Assembly: GCA_039812645.1 (NCBI GenBank)
Contig: JBDIAV010000004.1
Location: forward strand, 29,876-93,875
Direction: 5' to 3'
From: Ancrocorticia sp039812645
Lineage (GTDB): Bacteria > Actinomycetota > Actinomycetes > Actinomycetales > Actinomycetaceae
Length of the DNA stretch: 64,000 bases
In this document: one piece after another, positions 8,429 to 17,812 of the stretch
How positions within the stretch are numbered: the stretch's first letter is position 1
Layout of the letters: the number at the start of each line of letters is the position of its first letter
Position numbers and translations under genes: made by a program
Notes under the pieces: model-generated
What the model saw: only the letters and a program-made list of their open reading frames with translations
Database searches by the model: none
Told to the model about the DNA's origin: nothing

Positions 8429-9709
8429 ATGCAGATGGGAAAACAAGACGATCTCAGGGCGGCGCCGGAATTGGAGTACGCGAGAGACCTCGCAGCCTTC
8501 ATCTCAGCTTCGCCGTCGAGTTACCATGCGGCGTGCGAGGTGGCGCGCAGGCTGGAGACAGCCGGTTACCTTGAGCAGGACGAAGGTCAGCCGTGGAATG
8601 CTCAGCCGGGAGGGCACTACTTCGTTCGTGACGGCGCTGTCATGGCCTGGTGGGTTCCTCGGGGTGCATCGAGTTCCAACGCCTTCCGTATTGTCGGTTC
8701 CCACACGGATTCCCCCGGATTCAAGGTCAAGCCCACCCCGGGCGTGGAACATCATGGATTCTCGCAGGTCAACGTCGAGACCTATGGCGGATTGCTTCGT
8801 AACTCGTGGCTCAACCGTGAACTGGGACTGGCTGGCCGCCTCGTGACGATCGACGGTGAAGAGCACCTCGTCCGCACCGACGCCCTGATGGTGATCCCGC
8901 AGCTGGCACCCCACCTGGACCGTTCCGTTAGCGAAAAATTGACCCTCAACCCGCAAAAGCACCTGCATCCAATCTGGGGACTCGGCGGGGGAGACGTGTT
9001 TGAGGTGCTGGCGGATGCCGCACGAGTAGCCTCCGACGAAATCGCAGGAATGGACGTCTTCGCCTACGATTGTCAGCCTCCGGAGATTGTGTCCGATACC
9101 TTCTTCGCGTCGGGCCGCCAGGACAATCTTGTTTCGGTGCACGCCTCGCTGCGTGCCCTGCTCGATGCGGAACCCACGGAGATTGCGGTGCTCGCCGCTT
9201 TCGACCACGAAGAAGTGGGCTCGTCCACGGCTACCGGTGCCTGTGGTCCGATCCTAGAAACAGTGCTGCGCCGCACCGCGCTCGCGATCGGAGCCTCGGA
9301 GGACGAGTTCTTTCAAATGATGTCCCGCTCCAGCTGTGTCAGCTCGGACGCCGGGCATTCCGTCAATCCAAATTATCCGGAATTCCACGATCCTGATCAG
9401 CACCCCGTGATGGGGGCGGGACCGATGCTGAAGATCAATGCCAACCAGCGTTACGCGTCGGGCGCGAAGGGCCAGGCCCTGTGGCTGCAGGCGTGTTTTG
9501 AGTCTGGGCAGGCAACGCAGGAGTTCGTCTCGAACAACGCTGTGACCTGCGGCAGCACAATTGGGCCGCTGACGGCTACTCGCTTAGGTATTGAAACCGT
9601 CGACGTCGGCGTGCCGCTCCTGTCCATGCATTCGGCTCGCGAGCTCTCATCCATCGCGGACTGTTACTCTCTGTCTCTCATCCTCCGGGGGTATTGGAAC
9701 CTTGCATAA
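8429..9709 (+). CDS. apeB: M18 family aminopeptidase
   Basis: A 426-residue zinc aminopeptidase of the M18 (aspartyl aminopeptidase-like) family, which removes N-terminal residues in the cytoplasm. Metal and catalytic motifs are all in order: G-S-H-T-D-S-P (about residue 90), G-R-Q-D-N-L (about 225), D-H-E-E-V-G-S (about 257) and D-A-G-H-S-V-N-P-N-Y (about 305). Length matches the family (420-470). An upstream TTG in frame exists, but the ATG is better placed relative to TACACT. The stop codon overlaps the start of the next gene, so the two are co-transcribed and may be translationally coupled. Confidence 0.93.
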   Translation: MQMGKQDDLRAAPELEYARDLAAFISASPSSYHAACEVARRLETAGYLEQDEGQPWNAQPGGHYFVRDGAVMAWWVPRGASSSNAFRIVGSHTDSPGFKVKPTPGVEHHGFSQVNVETYGGLLRNSWLNRELGLAGRLVTIDGEEHLVRTDALMVIPQLAPHLDRSVSEKLTLNPQKHLHPIWGLGGGDVFEVLADAARVASDEIAGMDVFAYDCQPPEIVSDTFFASGRQDNLVSVHASLRALLDAEPTEIAVLAAFDHEEVGSSTATGACGPILETVLRRTALAIGASEDEFFQMMSRSSCVSSDAGHSVNPNYPEFHDPDQHPVMGAGPMLKINANQRYASGAKGQALWLQACFESGQATQEFVSNNAVTCGSTIGPLTATRLGIETVDVGVPLLSMHSARELSSIADCYSLSLILRGYWNLA

Positions 9710-11333
9710 ACCTCCGATTTTTAATGCCGCGCGAGCGCTCGATCAGGCCGCTTTCGCCCACCCGACGCGTCCCTCGCTTACTTACGGCGAAACTGTTCTG
9801 TCAGTTGCCGACGCCGCCTTGATGTCCCGTAAGTTGGCCCAGCTTCTCGCGCAGGCTGGAGTCGCCCGCGGAGATCGCGTCATGATCGCCTCTCATAACT
9901 CGCCTTACCATCTCGTCGCCTACATTGCGTGTGCGCGCCTGGGCGCGGTGTTCGTTCCCGTCTCTTTCCGGCTCACCCAGGTAGAACTCCAGCAGCTGGT
10001 TGACTTCTGTGGGCCGCGAGCGATTATTTGTGAGCCCGAGATCGCCGCACGCGGTTCACTTGCCTCCACCGGAACGCTACTTCAGTTTGTTATCGACGAC
10101 GACGTCCAGGCCGGCCCGCTTTCGTCCGGGCTTGCGAATGGTTATCTGGCATTGGCAGCGGCGATGAGCCCCTATGACGGCCTCGTGGTCTCGGATACCA
10201 AGCACGAGGGGATTGAGGGACTCAATCAGCAGGGTTATCCCGATGGTCTGGCGGCGATTCTCTTTACGTCGGGCAGCGCAGGTATTCCCAAAGCGGTGAA
10301 GCTGACCCACGCGAACCTGTGGTGGGCGGCGCGTGGGTTCCGAGACGGATTCGAATACCGCACGAATGAGACCGTCCTTGCTGTAGCCCCGCTCGCGCAT
10401 ATCGGTGCTTTTAACGGCACCACGTTGGACCTGTTCAGCAATGGTGGTCATGTGGTGATCCAGCGGAACTTCGATCCGGGAGAGACCCTGCGTCTTATCG
10501 AGGAGAAGAGGATCAATATCGTCTTCGGTGTTCCGACGATGTATATGGCACTTATGGCACACGCTGATTTTGCCACCCGTGATCTGTCCTCATGGCGATT
10601 GCCCCTCGTGGGCGGCTCACAGGTACCGGCACCGCTTCTTGGGCGTTTGGCCGCCCGTGGATTGCGTCCCCTCAACGTGTGGGGTATGACGGAGAATGCC
10701 GCTGCGGGAACGTATCTTCCCTTCGAGCACTGCCCTGAACATCCCGGGTCAATTGGACGTCCCTTCGCCTACCTGGAGATGCAGCTTCTTGATCCGCTGA
10801 CACTCGACGTGGCTTCCCCCGATACCGTGGGGGAAATCGTTGTGCGTGGTCCGAGCGTGACTTCAGGATTCTGGCACGGAGAGCACTACAACGAGACAGC
10901 TTTTGTTGATGACTGGCTGCGCACTGGCGACCTTGCCCAAGTGAGCAGCGACGGTTTTGTCACCATCGTGGGGCGGCTCTTTGATCGGATTACAACGGGC
11001 GGCGAGTCGGTGTATCCGGATGAGATCGAAGAGGTCCTGCGGCAATACCCGGGTGTCTCCGAAGCTGTTGTTTGTGGTGTCCCCGATGAGGTGTGGGGGG
11101 AGACCGTCGTCGCTGGTATTTCGGTGGAACCGGATACGCCAGAACCTACCCTTGTGGACGTGCAGACATTTGCGAGCCAGGTATTGGCCCGCTACAAGCT
11201 GCCACGTTATCTGGCTGTGTTCCCTTCGATGCCGGTTAGCAATGCGGACAAGATCAATCGGACGGCGGTGCGTGAGGCGATTATAAATCTCATGGCGCAG
11301 AGCACGCCGCCGTCTAGCTCATCCGGGCAGTAA
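9702..11333 (+). CDS. AMP-forming acyl-CoA synthetase (ANL superfamily)
   Basis: A 543-residue adenylate-forming enzyme that should activate a carboxylic acid with ATP and load it on CoA. Visible core motifs: L-F-T-S-G-S-A-G-I-P-K (P-loop, about residue 190), W-G-M-T-E-N (about 325), W-L-R-T-G-D (about 405), G-R-L-F-D-R (hinge) and a C-terminal catalytic Lys in N-A-D-K-I-N-R. The set fits medium/long-chain fatty-acid or related aryl-acid ligases; the acid is not known. I choose the TTG at 9702, overlapping the apeB stop, because the residues before it are out-of-frame apeB sequence and a GGGGG stretch lies about 10 nt upstream. Confidence 0.85.
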   Translation: MHKPPIFNAARALDQAAFAHPTRPSLTYGETVLSVADAALMSRKLAQLLAQAGVARGDRVMIASHNSPYHLVAYIACARLGAVFVPVSFRLTQVELQQLVDFCGPRAIICEPEIAARGSLASTGTLLQFVIDDDVQAGPLSSGLANGYLALAAAMSPYDGLVVSDTKHEGIEGLNQQGYPDGLAAILFTSGSAGIPKAVKLTHANLWWAARGFRDGFEYRTNETVLAVAPLAHIGAFNGTTLDLFSNGGHVVIQRNFDPGETLRLIEEKRINIVFGVPTMYMALMAHADFATRDLSSWRLPLVGGSQVPAPLLGRLAARGLRPLNVWGMTENAAAGTYLPFEHCPEHPGSIGRPFAYLEMQLLDPLTLDVASPDTVGEIVVRGPSVTSGFWHGEHYNETAFVDDWLRTGDLAQVSSDGFVTIVGRLFDRITTGGESVYPDEIEEVLRQYPGVSEAVVCGVPDEVWGETVVAGISVEPDTPEPTLVDVQTFASQVLARYKLPRYLAVFPSMPVSNADKINRTAVREAIINLMAQSTPPSSSSGQ

Positions 11334-11339
11334 ACAAGC

Positions 11340-11377
11340 CGGGCGTAGTGGCGCAAATATTCGCGCCACTACGCCCG
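11340..11377. terminator. Bidirectional terminator between acyl-CoA synthetase and lipA
   Basis: A perfect 15-bp inverted repeat (11340-11354 with 11363-11377), 8-nt loop, followed by ATTTCTT on the plus strand. It sits between two convergent genes. Confidence 0.85.
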
Positions 11378-11405
11378 ATTTCTTATGAAGTGAAGCGGGC
11401 CCGCG

Positions 11406-12428
11406 CTACACCCGAGCGAACTGCGGGTGCTTGGCGATGAGCGAGCTTGCCTCCTGGCGAGCGGTGCTTGGCTGAGCGAGGTGACGCAGGTTCTCCGGGA
11501 TCTCCCAGCCCTTCTTGTCCATCGCCATGCCCCAGAGGCGGCCGGCGCGGTAGGAGGAACGGACCAGGGGCCCGGACATCACACCCGCGAAGCCCATCTT
11601 CTCGCCCAGCTCCTTGAGCTCGACGAACTCGTTGGGCTTCACCCAGCGATCGATGGGGTGATGTAGGGGAGTGGGGCGTAGGTACTGCGTGATGGTCAGC
11701 AGGTCACAGGAGTTCTCGCGCAGATCGTGCATGGCCTCCTCAATTTCCTCGCGGGTTTCACCCATGCCGAGGATGAGATTGGACTTTGTTACCAGTCCCT
11801 CCTCGGAGGCCATCGCGAGGATGTCGAGTGAACGCTCATAACGGAAGGCTGGGCGGATCTTTTTGAAGATGCGCGGCACCGTCTCCACGTTGTGCGCGAA
11901 TACCTCGGGCCGGGACTCGAACACCGCCAGCAGCGCTGCCGGATCGCCCTTGAAATCGTCCACGAGCAACTCCACGCCGGTGCCGGGACACATCGCGTGG
12001 ATCTGACGGCAGGTCTCAGCGTAGATCCACGAGGCACCGTCCGGTAGGTCGTCACGCGCCACACCTGTGACCGTGGCGTAGCGCAGGCCAAGCTGCTTGA
12101 CAGACTCGGCCACGCGGCGTGGCTCGCCACGGTCCAACATCTTTGGCTTGCCCGTGGCAATCATGCAGAAGTCGCAGCGGCGGGTACACTCGGCGCCGCC
12201 AACCAGGAAGGTGGCCTCGCGGTCTTCCCAACACTCGTAGATGTTCGGACAGCCAGCTTCCTCGCAGACCGTATGAAGGGTGGAGCCGTGCACCAGGGAC
12301 TTCATATCCTGGTATTCCTCACCCACCGTCGCGGTGGTGCGAATCCACTCGGGCTTTTTCTCAATCGGGGTCTGAGCATTCCGCGCTTCGACGCGTAGAA
12401 GCTTACGACCTTCTGGTGCTGGAGACAT
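11406..12428 (-). CDS. lipA: Lipoyl synthase
   Basis: A 340-residue radical SAM enzyme that inserts two sulfurs into the octanoyl chain on lipoyl domains of 2-oxoacid dehydrogenases. Both iron-sulfur clusters are present: the auxiliary C-x4-C-x5-C (C-E-E-A-G-C then N-I-Y-E-C) near residues 55-66, and the SAM-binding C-x3-C-x2-C (C-T-R-R-C-D-F-C) near residues 81-88. Length is normal for the family. Its ATG overlaps the lipB stop by one base (TGATG), so lipB-lipA form an operon with coupled translation. Confidence 0.97.
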   Translation of the reverse strand: MSPAPEGRKLLRVEARNAQTPIEKKPEWIRTTATVGEEYQDMKSLVHGSTLHTVCEEAGCPNIYECWEDREATFLVGGAECTRRCDFCMIATGKPKMLDRGEPRRVAESVKQLGLRYATVTGVARDDLPDGASWIYAETCRQIHAMCPGTGVELLVDDFKGDPAALLAVFESRPEVFAHNVETVPRIFKKIRPAFRYERSLDILAMASEEGLVTKSNLILGMGETREEIEEAMHDLRENSCDLLTITQYLRPTPLHHPIDRWVKPNEFVELKELGEKMGFAGVMSGPLVRSSYRAGRLWGMAMDKKGWEIPENLRHLAQPSTARQEASSLIAKHPQFARV

Positions 12429-13081
12429 CAGTCCTCGATTCTGTCGGGGCGTTGGAACTGCTGGTAGACCTGAGAAAGTGTGGGGGCGAGGGCGGCGGCG
12501 ACGTCGTCGAGCGAAGCATCAACACCCAACTCGGCAAGAGAGGTGACACCGGCATCCCTGATCCCACACGGAACAATGGTGCCAAATTTAGTGAGGTCGG
12601 TGGTGACATTCAGCGCGAGGCCGTGCATGGTGGCGTCGTCGGCGAATTTGATGCCGATGGCGCAGATCTTGCGGTTCATCTCGCCCGGACGCAGAATCCA
12701 CACCCCGGAGTGGCCATCGACGGTGCCTGATTCAACGGCGAAGCTATTCCTCAGTCCCGTGATAACCGCCTGCTCGGTGGCTCGCACGAAGGCGACAACG
12801 TCTTTGGGCGCCTTCACTTTGATGATCGGGTACGTGACGAGTTGGCCGGGGCCGTGGTAGGTGACAGAGCCGCCGCGGTCCATGGGGATAACGGGGACGG
12901 TGGGGTCCGGGATGTCCTCGGGTTTAGTGCGCCGGCCGGCTGTGTAGACGTCCCGTGCCTCCCACATGAGGAGGGTATCGGGGGCCGCGAGTCGTGCAAC
13001 GCTCCCATGAAGTTGACGCTGAAGGGCGTCGACCTCCATGTAGTCCCTAGGACCAAGGTGTAAGAGGCTGTTGATATGCAC
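12428..13081 (-). CDS. lipB: Octanoyl-[acyl-carrier-protein]-protein octanoyltransferase
   Basis: A 217-residue LipB that moves octanoate from ACP to lipoyl domains, the step before LipA. The signature R-G-G-S-V-T-Y-H-G-P-G-Q-L-V is at about residues 69-82. The catalytic Cys is in I-V-P-C-G-I and the partner Lys in K-I-C-A-I-G-I-K. The GTG start has no spaced Shine-Dalgarno, but TAAGCT lies exactly 6 nt upstream, suggesting a leaderless message. It is the first gene of the lipB-lipA operon. Confidence 0.96.
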   Translation of the reverse strand: MHINSLLHLGPRDYMEVDALQRQLHGSVARLAAPDTLLMWEARDVYTAGRRTKPEDIPDPTVPVIPMDRGGSVTYHGPGQLVTYPIIKVKAPKDVVAFVRATEQAVITGLRNSFAVESGTVDGHSGVWILRPGEMNRKICAIGIKFADDATMHGLALNVTTDLTKFGTIVPCGIRDAGVTSLAELGVDASLDDVAAALAPTLSQVYQQFQRPDRIED

Positions 13082-13621
13082 TCCTTGAGCTTAGGGGATT
13101 CTGGGCGGCAATGAGTGATAAAAACGCGATGCCAAGAGACGAGGGTCCTGAAAATATGGATAGCAGCCCTCGTATCACGTTCGATAGCAGCTGTAGTGCG
13201 TGATATGACGGTAGGGCGACGGCGGACTGGCCCACGGATGTGTTACCACTGTATTACGGCGAGCCTACTTAACGGTAACGTAAGTTTCTCCTCGTAAAGT
13301 ACGAGTTCGAAGGTGGCGCGTGGCGTTATCGACAATGTTATGGTGCATCGGCTAACGTATGTGGTCTAGTAGACAATCTTGCAGGCGCCGCATGAGTAAG
13401 CGGAGCTATTGCGCGAGTTCTGGAGGGGACCGGTCAGGATCTGCGGCGACGTATTGTGCATTGAGAGAGCACCTGATTTCCGCGTGACGAACCTTGCCCC
13501 TATATTCATCTCTAGACTCTGTGCGCACGTGCGGTGAATAGCTATTGTCTGCGAGTGCTGCGCATGGGTGTGGAGCAATGTCGGTGCATGGCGGCGGGAG
13601 TACGACGGAAATGAGAGACGT
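13082..13621. other. 540-bp gene-free spacer between lipB and the ABC importer
   Basis: The spacer is divergent, holding the lipB promoter at one end and presumably the importer promoter at the other. Short frames on both strands lack plausible ribosome sites and have no recognisable protein content. A TATATT at 13501-13506 is the best -10 candidate for the importer; no convincing -35 goes with it. I found no strong hairpin. Confidence 0.4.
13088..13093 (-). promoter_or_regulatory. -10 element for leaderless lipB transcript
   Basis: TAAGCT on the minus strand, 6 nt before the lipB GTG. Confidence 0.5.
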
Positions 13622-14629
13622 ATGTTGAGATATCTGTTCCGGCGATTGGCCAACTACTTTGTCTTACTAATAGCGGCAGTCTCCATGGCGTACATGCTCG
13701 CGGGTACTCAGCTTAATCCCCGTTCCATGCTTATTGAGCAAGAACTGACTAAGGGACAAAAGGTCAGCTACGAGGAAGTCGTAGCCTCGGTTGATACACG
13801 CCTCACCAAATGGAACATCAACCCCGAAGACTCTGTGTTCACGAGATTTTGGACCTGGTTGCAGAACATCTTTCTGAGGTGGGACTGGGGGTACTCGCCG
13901 CGAGGTGAGAGCGTCACGGAGGAGATTGGGCGCCGTGCGATGGTGTCTCTTCAGCTCGTCGTACTTGGTTTCATTATCGGTATCTTGGTAGGTATTGCGT
14001 TGGGCGCTTGGACCGCGATGCGGCAGTACACAGCGTCCGATCGTGTAGCAACGGCAATTTCTATCATTGTGTTGTCCACGCCAACGGTTGTTATTGCCGT
14101 ATTCCTACAGATTGGTGTCACGAAGCTCAATCAAGAGTTGGGGTTCCAACTCATCAACTTTGTGGGGCAACGATCGGCTATCCAACCGGACGGCATGCTC
14201 CCTCAATTGCTCGATCGGCTCAACCATCTCATTCTCCCCACTATCTCGATGTCACTCGGAGGGATTGCTCAGTACTCGCGTTACCAGCGCAATCTCATGC
14301 TGGACACTCTTGGGGCTGATTATGTACGTACCGCCCGGGCTAAGGGGCTTCGCTACGGAAAAGCTGTGCGCAAGCACGCGTTGCGCACCTCACTTATCCC
14401 GATGACCACCTTCACCGCGTTCGGTATGACCACCCTGGTACTGGGTGCGGCGATGACGGAGCAGGTGTTCGGCTGGCAAGGCATGGGTATTTACTCGATT
14501 AATACAATTTCCGGGCAAGACATCAACGGAACTGTTGCGGTAGTGGCGTTCTCCGGAGTGATGATTCTGGCGGGTGCGTTGCTATCAGATATTCTCGTGG
14601 CCGTCATTGACCCGAGAGTGAGGGCGTAA
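13622..14629 (+). CDS. Peptide/nickel-type ABC transporter permease (OppB/DppB family)
   Basis: The first of two membrane subunits of an oligopeptide-type ABC importer; 335 residues with about six membrane segments. The cytoplasmic EAA loop that docks to the ATPase is visible at about residues 228-256 (A-D-Y-V-R-T-A-R-A-K-G-L). A soluble segment of about 80 residues follows helix 1, as in DppB/OppB. I start at the ATG 18 codons inside the longest frame because it opens with the typical M-L-R-Y-L-F-R-R-L signal-like helix and follows a GAGAG purine stretch. The stop overlaps the next ATG by one base. Confidence 0.92.
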   Translation: MLRYLFRRLANYFVLLIAAVSMAYMLAGTQLNPRSMLIEQELTKGQKVSYEEVVASVDTRLTKWNINPEDSVFTRFWTWLQNIFLRWDWGYSPRGESVTEEIGRRAMVSLQLVVLGFIIGILVGIALGAWTAMRQYTASDRVATAISIIVLSTPTVVIAVFLQIGVTKLNQELGFQLINFVGQRSAIQPDGMLPQLLDRLNHLILPTISMSLGGIAQYSRYQRNLMLDTLGADYVRTARAKGLRYGKAVRKHALRTSLIPMTTFTAFGMTTLVLGAAMTEQVFGWQGMGIYSINTISGQDINGTVAVVAFSGVMILAGALLSDILVAVIDPRVRA

Positions 14630-15546
14630 TGGCTACTTCAAAGAAGACTGAGCAAGCTGTGAGCAAGCCAGCCGGCGCCAAGCGCCTGACACGCAGGCAA
14701 CTAATCTTGCGGAGGTTCCTACGTAACCGTTCGGCTGTGGTAGGCCTCATCTTTTTCGCGGTTATCGTGTTTGTTGCTCTTTTTGGAAATTCCCTCAACC
14801 AATGGGGATACACGTCAATCGATCCGGGCAAGTACCTGAGGGCTCCGGACGCCGTGCACTGGTTCGGAACGAATAAACAGGGCCGCGACGTCTTCGCTAT
14901 GACGGTCGAGGGCCTTCGTAAGTCGATCGTGATCGGCCTGGCTGTGGCGGCTATACAGACGAGCATCGCCGCAATTGTAGGAGCCACGGCCGGATACTTC
15001 GGTGGCTGGGTGGATAAGGTCGAGACCTGGGTTATCGATCTTCTCCTGGTTATTCCGTCGTTCCTCCTCATCGCCATCGTCTCCCAGAAGTTCTCTGGAG
15101 ATACTTCCTCGACTCTCCTGTTCATTGCCCTGCTGTCAATCTTCAGCTGGATGATGACGGCGCGTGTAGTGCGCTCGTTGACGTTGTCCCTCAAGGAGCT
15201 GGACTACGTGACCGCGGCAAAATACATGTCCGTGCCGTCACTGACGATCATCACCCGCCATATTCTTCCGAACATCTCCTCGTTGCTCATCGTGGACTTC
15301 ACGCTGGCTGTGGTGTCCGCAGTGCTTTCCGAGACGTCCCTCTCCTACTTTGGGTTTGGAATCAAAGACCCGCAGGTTTCGTTGGGATCCCTCATTGCCG
15401 CAGGCCAGCCCTCAGCACTCACGTATCCATGGCTTTTCGTTCCGCCGGCTCTTGTGCTGGTAGCACTGCTTGCTTCGATTAACTTCATCGGTGATGGTCT
15501 CCGAGATGCCTTGGACCCCTCATCGCAGTCAGGAGGAAAGGCATGA
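14629..15546 (+). CDS. Peptide/nickel-type ABC transporter permease (OppC/DppC family)
   Basis: The second membrane subunit; 305 residues. It starts with a basic cytoplasmic tail (R-R-Q-L-I-L-R-R-F-L-R-N) and one membrane helix, has the D-x-x-G-R-D-V motif (K-Q-G-R-D-V-F) of OppC, and an EAA loop near residues 195-215 (L-D-Y-V-T-A-A-K). Five further membrane segments follow. The start codon overlaps the OppB-like stop and its own stop overlaps the ATPase start as ATGA, so the three genes are tightly coupled. Confidence 0.93.
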   Translation: MATSKKTEQAVSKPAGAKRLTRRQLILRRFLRNRSAVVGLIFFAVIVFVALFGNSLNQWGYTSIDPGKYLRAPDAVHWFGTNKQGRDVFAMTVEGLRKSIVIGLAVAAIQTSIAAIVGATAGYFGGWVDKVETWVIDLLLVIPSFLLIAIVSQKFSGDTSSTLLFIALLSIFSWMMTARVVRSLTLSLKELDYVTAAKYMSVPSLTIITRHILPNISSLLIVDFTLAVVSAVLSETSLSYFGFGIKDPQVSLGSLIAAGQPSALTYPWLFVPPALVLVALLASINFIGDGLRDALDPSSQSGGKA

Positions 15547-17660
15547 GCCGCAAGAACCACATCGAGTTCGAATCCGCAGATCTTCCCAATCCCGCGAGCG
15601 GACACCCACTCCTTGAGGTGAAGGATCTCAACGTTACCTTCCCATCTGAGGATGGCCGCGTTCATGCGGTGCGTGGAGTGAACTTCACTCTCAACCGCGG
15701 CGAGATCCTCGGCCTTGTGGGTGAGTCTGGTTCTGGAAAGTCCGTTACCTCCATGTCCATTATGGGATTGCTGGACAAGTCGGCCACCGTTGAGGGCTCT
15801 GTCAAGCTATATGGCACTGAGCTCGTGGGGCGCTCCGATGCCTATATGTCTCACGTCCGCGGCGGCCAAATTGGCATGGTGTTCCAGGACCCACTCTCCG
15901 CTCTCACTCCCGTATACACCATCGGGGATCAGATCATTGAGGCCCTCGAAGTGCACCAGAACATGAAGCCCGCTGAGGCTTCGGCGCGTGCGCTTGAGTT
16001 GCTTAAGATTGTGGGAATCCCCAATGCTGACATCCGTATTAAGAATTTTCCGCACGAGTTCTCAGGTGGTATGCGCCAGCGCGTCATGATCGCCATGGCG
16101 ATTGCCAACAATCCGGACCTCATTATTGCGGATGAACCGACGACGGCACTCGATGTGACGATTCAGGCGCAGATCCTCGACGTGTTGCGCACAGCGCAGA
16201 AAGAGACAGACGCCGGAGTCATCATGATTACCCATGATTTGGGAGTCATTGCTGGCATCGCTGACCGTGTAGCGGTGATGTATGCCGGGCGAGTTGTGGA
16301 GCAGGGCGATGTTAACGACATCTTCTACCACACCGCCATGCCCTACACCATTGGACTTCTGGGATCGCTTCCACGCCTCGATGAGCGCAAGGAAACAGCT
16401 CTGGCATCAGTGGAAGGCAATCCTCCCTCCATGTTGATCGAGCCGACAGGTTGCCCCTTTGCCGCGCGTTGTCCGATTGTTAAGGACGAGTGCCTCAATG
16501 GAGAACCGGCTCTGGAGCGAACCACGGAGTCAAACCATTCTGCGGCCTGTGTACGCGCCAAGGAGATTCGCCAGGGTAACCTTCATTTCTCGGATATTTA
16601 TCCCGCTCCGAAGGCGGTTGCACCGCCTTTTGCCGGAGTTGACCGTTTTGATCGAAAAGAAGTCCTACGCATCAGTGGTGTGAAGAAGTCCTTCCCGTTG
16701 ATGAAGGGTGCTGTATTCAAGCGGCAAGTGGGCTGGGTACATGCGGTCGATGGCATCTCGCTGGACATCCGAGAGGGAGAAACTCTCGGCCTTGTGGGCG
16801 AGTCTGGCTGCGGCAAGACCACCACGCTCATGCAGGTACTGGACCTTGTGCCGCCGCAGGAGGGCACCGTCGTCGTCATGGGTGAATCCGTGGCGGAGAT
16901 GTCGAAGAAAGATCGCCGTCGCGTTCGAGGAGAGATGCAGATTGTCTTCCAGGACCCAATGGCGTCGCTTGACCCGCGTATGCCGATTTTTGACATCATC
17001 GCGGAGCCGCTCAAACATAACGGCTGGCCAAAGCAGGATATCTCTCGTCGCGTTGAAGAGTTAATGTCCTTGGTGGGCCTTGAACCCGCACACGCTAACC
17101 GCTATCCACGCCACTTCTCAGGCGGACAGAAGCAGCGTGTGGGTATCGCTCGTGCTTTGGCATTGGAACCCAAGCTGTTGATCTTGGACGAGCCGGTTGC
17201 CGCATTGGATGTGTCTATCCAAGCGGGTGTTATTAATCTGCTCGACGAACTGCGCTCTACCCTTAAGCTCTCGTATCTGTTCGTGGCCCATGATCTTTCC
17301 GTCATCCGCCACATCGCTGATCGGGTGGCCGTCATGTATCTCGGCAAGATTGTGGAAACCGGCGATGTTGACTCGGTGTTTGAAGCGCCGCGTCATCCAT
17401 ACACACAGGCATTGCTTTCCGCGATCCCCATCCCGGATCCGGAAAAGGAACGTAGCAGGCACCGAGTGATTCTTAAGGGCGATCTTCCATCACCCGCGAA
17501 TCCTCCCAAGGGTTGTCGATTTGTGACACGCTGCCCCGTCTACGAGGGCCTCAACGCGGAGGAGAAGAAGCGTTGTGAGGGTAGCCATCCTGACCTCGTG
17601 AGTGAAGCGAAAGACCATGACGTAGCCTGCTATTACCCTCGGGTCCTGCAGATCATCTAG
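15543..17660 (+). CDS. Fused dual ATPase (OppD-OppF type) of the peptide importer
   Basis: A 705-residue protein that joins the two ATPase subunits of an Opp/Dpp importer. The first nucleotide-binding domain (about 15-270) has Walker A G-E-S-G-S-G-K-S, signature F-S-G-G-M-R-Q-R and Walker B L-I-I-A-D-E-P. The second (about 375-625) has G-E-S-G-C-G-K-T, F-S-G-G-Q-K-Q-R and L-L-I-L-D-E-P. Each is followed by the oligopeptide-transporter C-terminal region with Cys motifs (C-P-F-A-A-R-C-P-I and C-R-F-V-T-R-C-P-V) that in relatives bind an Fe-S cluster or metal. Both halves look active, so one polypeptide replaces a heterodimer. Confidence 0.94.
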   Translation: MSRKNHIEFESADLPNPASGHPLLEVKDLNVTFPSEDGRVHAVRGVNFTLNRGEILGLVGESGSGKSVTSMSIMGLLDKSATVEGSVKLYGTELVGRSDAYMSHVRGGQIGMVFQDPLSALTPVYTIGDQIIEALEVHQNMKPAEASARALELLKIVGIPNADIRIKNFPHEFSGGMRQRVMIAMAIANNPDLIIADEPTTALDVTIQAQILDVLRTAQKETDAGVIMITHDLGVIAGIADRVAVMYAGRVVEQGDVNDIFYHTAMPYTIGLLGSLPRLDERKETALASVEGNPPSMLIEPTGCPFAARCPIVKDECLNGEPALERTTESNHSAACVRAKEIRQGNLHFSDIYPAPKAVAPPFAGVDRFDRKEVLRISGVKKSFPLMKGAVFKRQVGWVHAVDGISLDIREGETLGLVGESGCGKTTTLMQVLDLVPPQEGTVVVMGESVAEMSKKDRRRVRGEMQIVFQDPMASLDPRMPIFDIIAEPLKHNGWPKQDISRRVEELMSLVGLEPAHANRYPRHFSGGQKQRVGIARALALEPKLLILDEPVAALDVSIQAGVINLLDELRSTLKLSYLFVAHDLSVIRHIADRVAVMYLGKIVETGDVDSVFEAPRHPYTQALLSAIPIPDPEKERSRHRVILKGDLPSPANPPKGCRFVTRCPVYEGLNAEEKKRCEGSHPDLVSEAKDHDVACYYPRVLQII

Positions 17661-17812
17661 ATACAACTGACTTCTCGTGAAGGTTATCAATGGAACTACC
17701 AGGACCAACGATGACCTAGTGAGCTACTTCTATATATGTAGGATGGGTCACAACACCACGAAACGATCCCATTAGCCATCCGGGCATGGGTGAACACGGA
17801 GGGAACATACAT

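Noticed and set aside
8504..9208. 234-aa minus-strand frame under apeB
   Set aside because: Overlaps all catalytic motifs of the M18 peptidase in the opposite strand; no ribosome site and no recognisable domains.
13115..13653. Small frames in the lipB-importer spacer
   Set aside because: No ribosome sites, no protein-like composition and conflicting frames on both strands.
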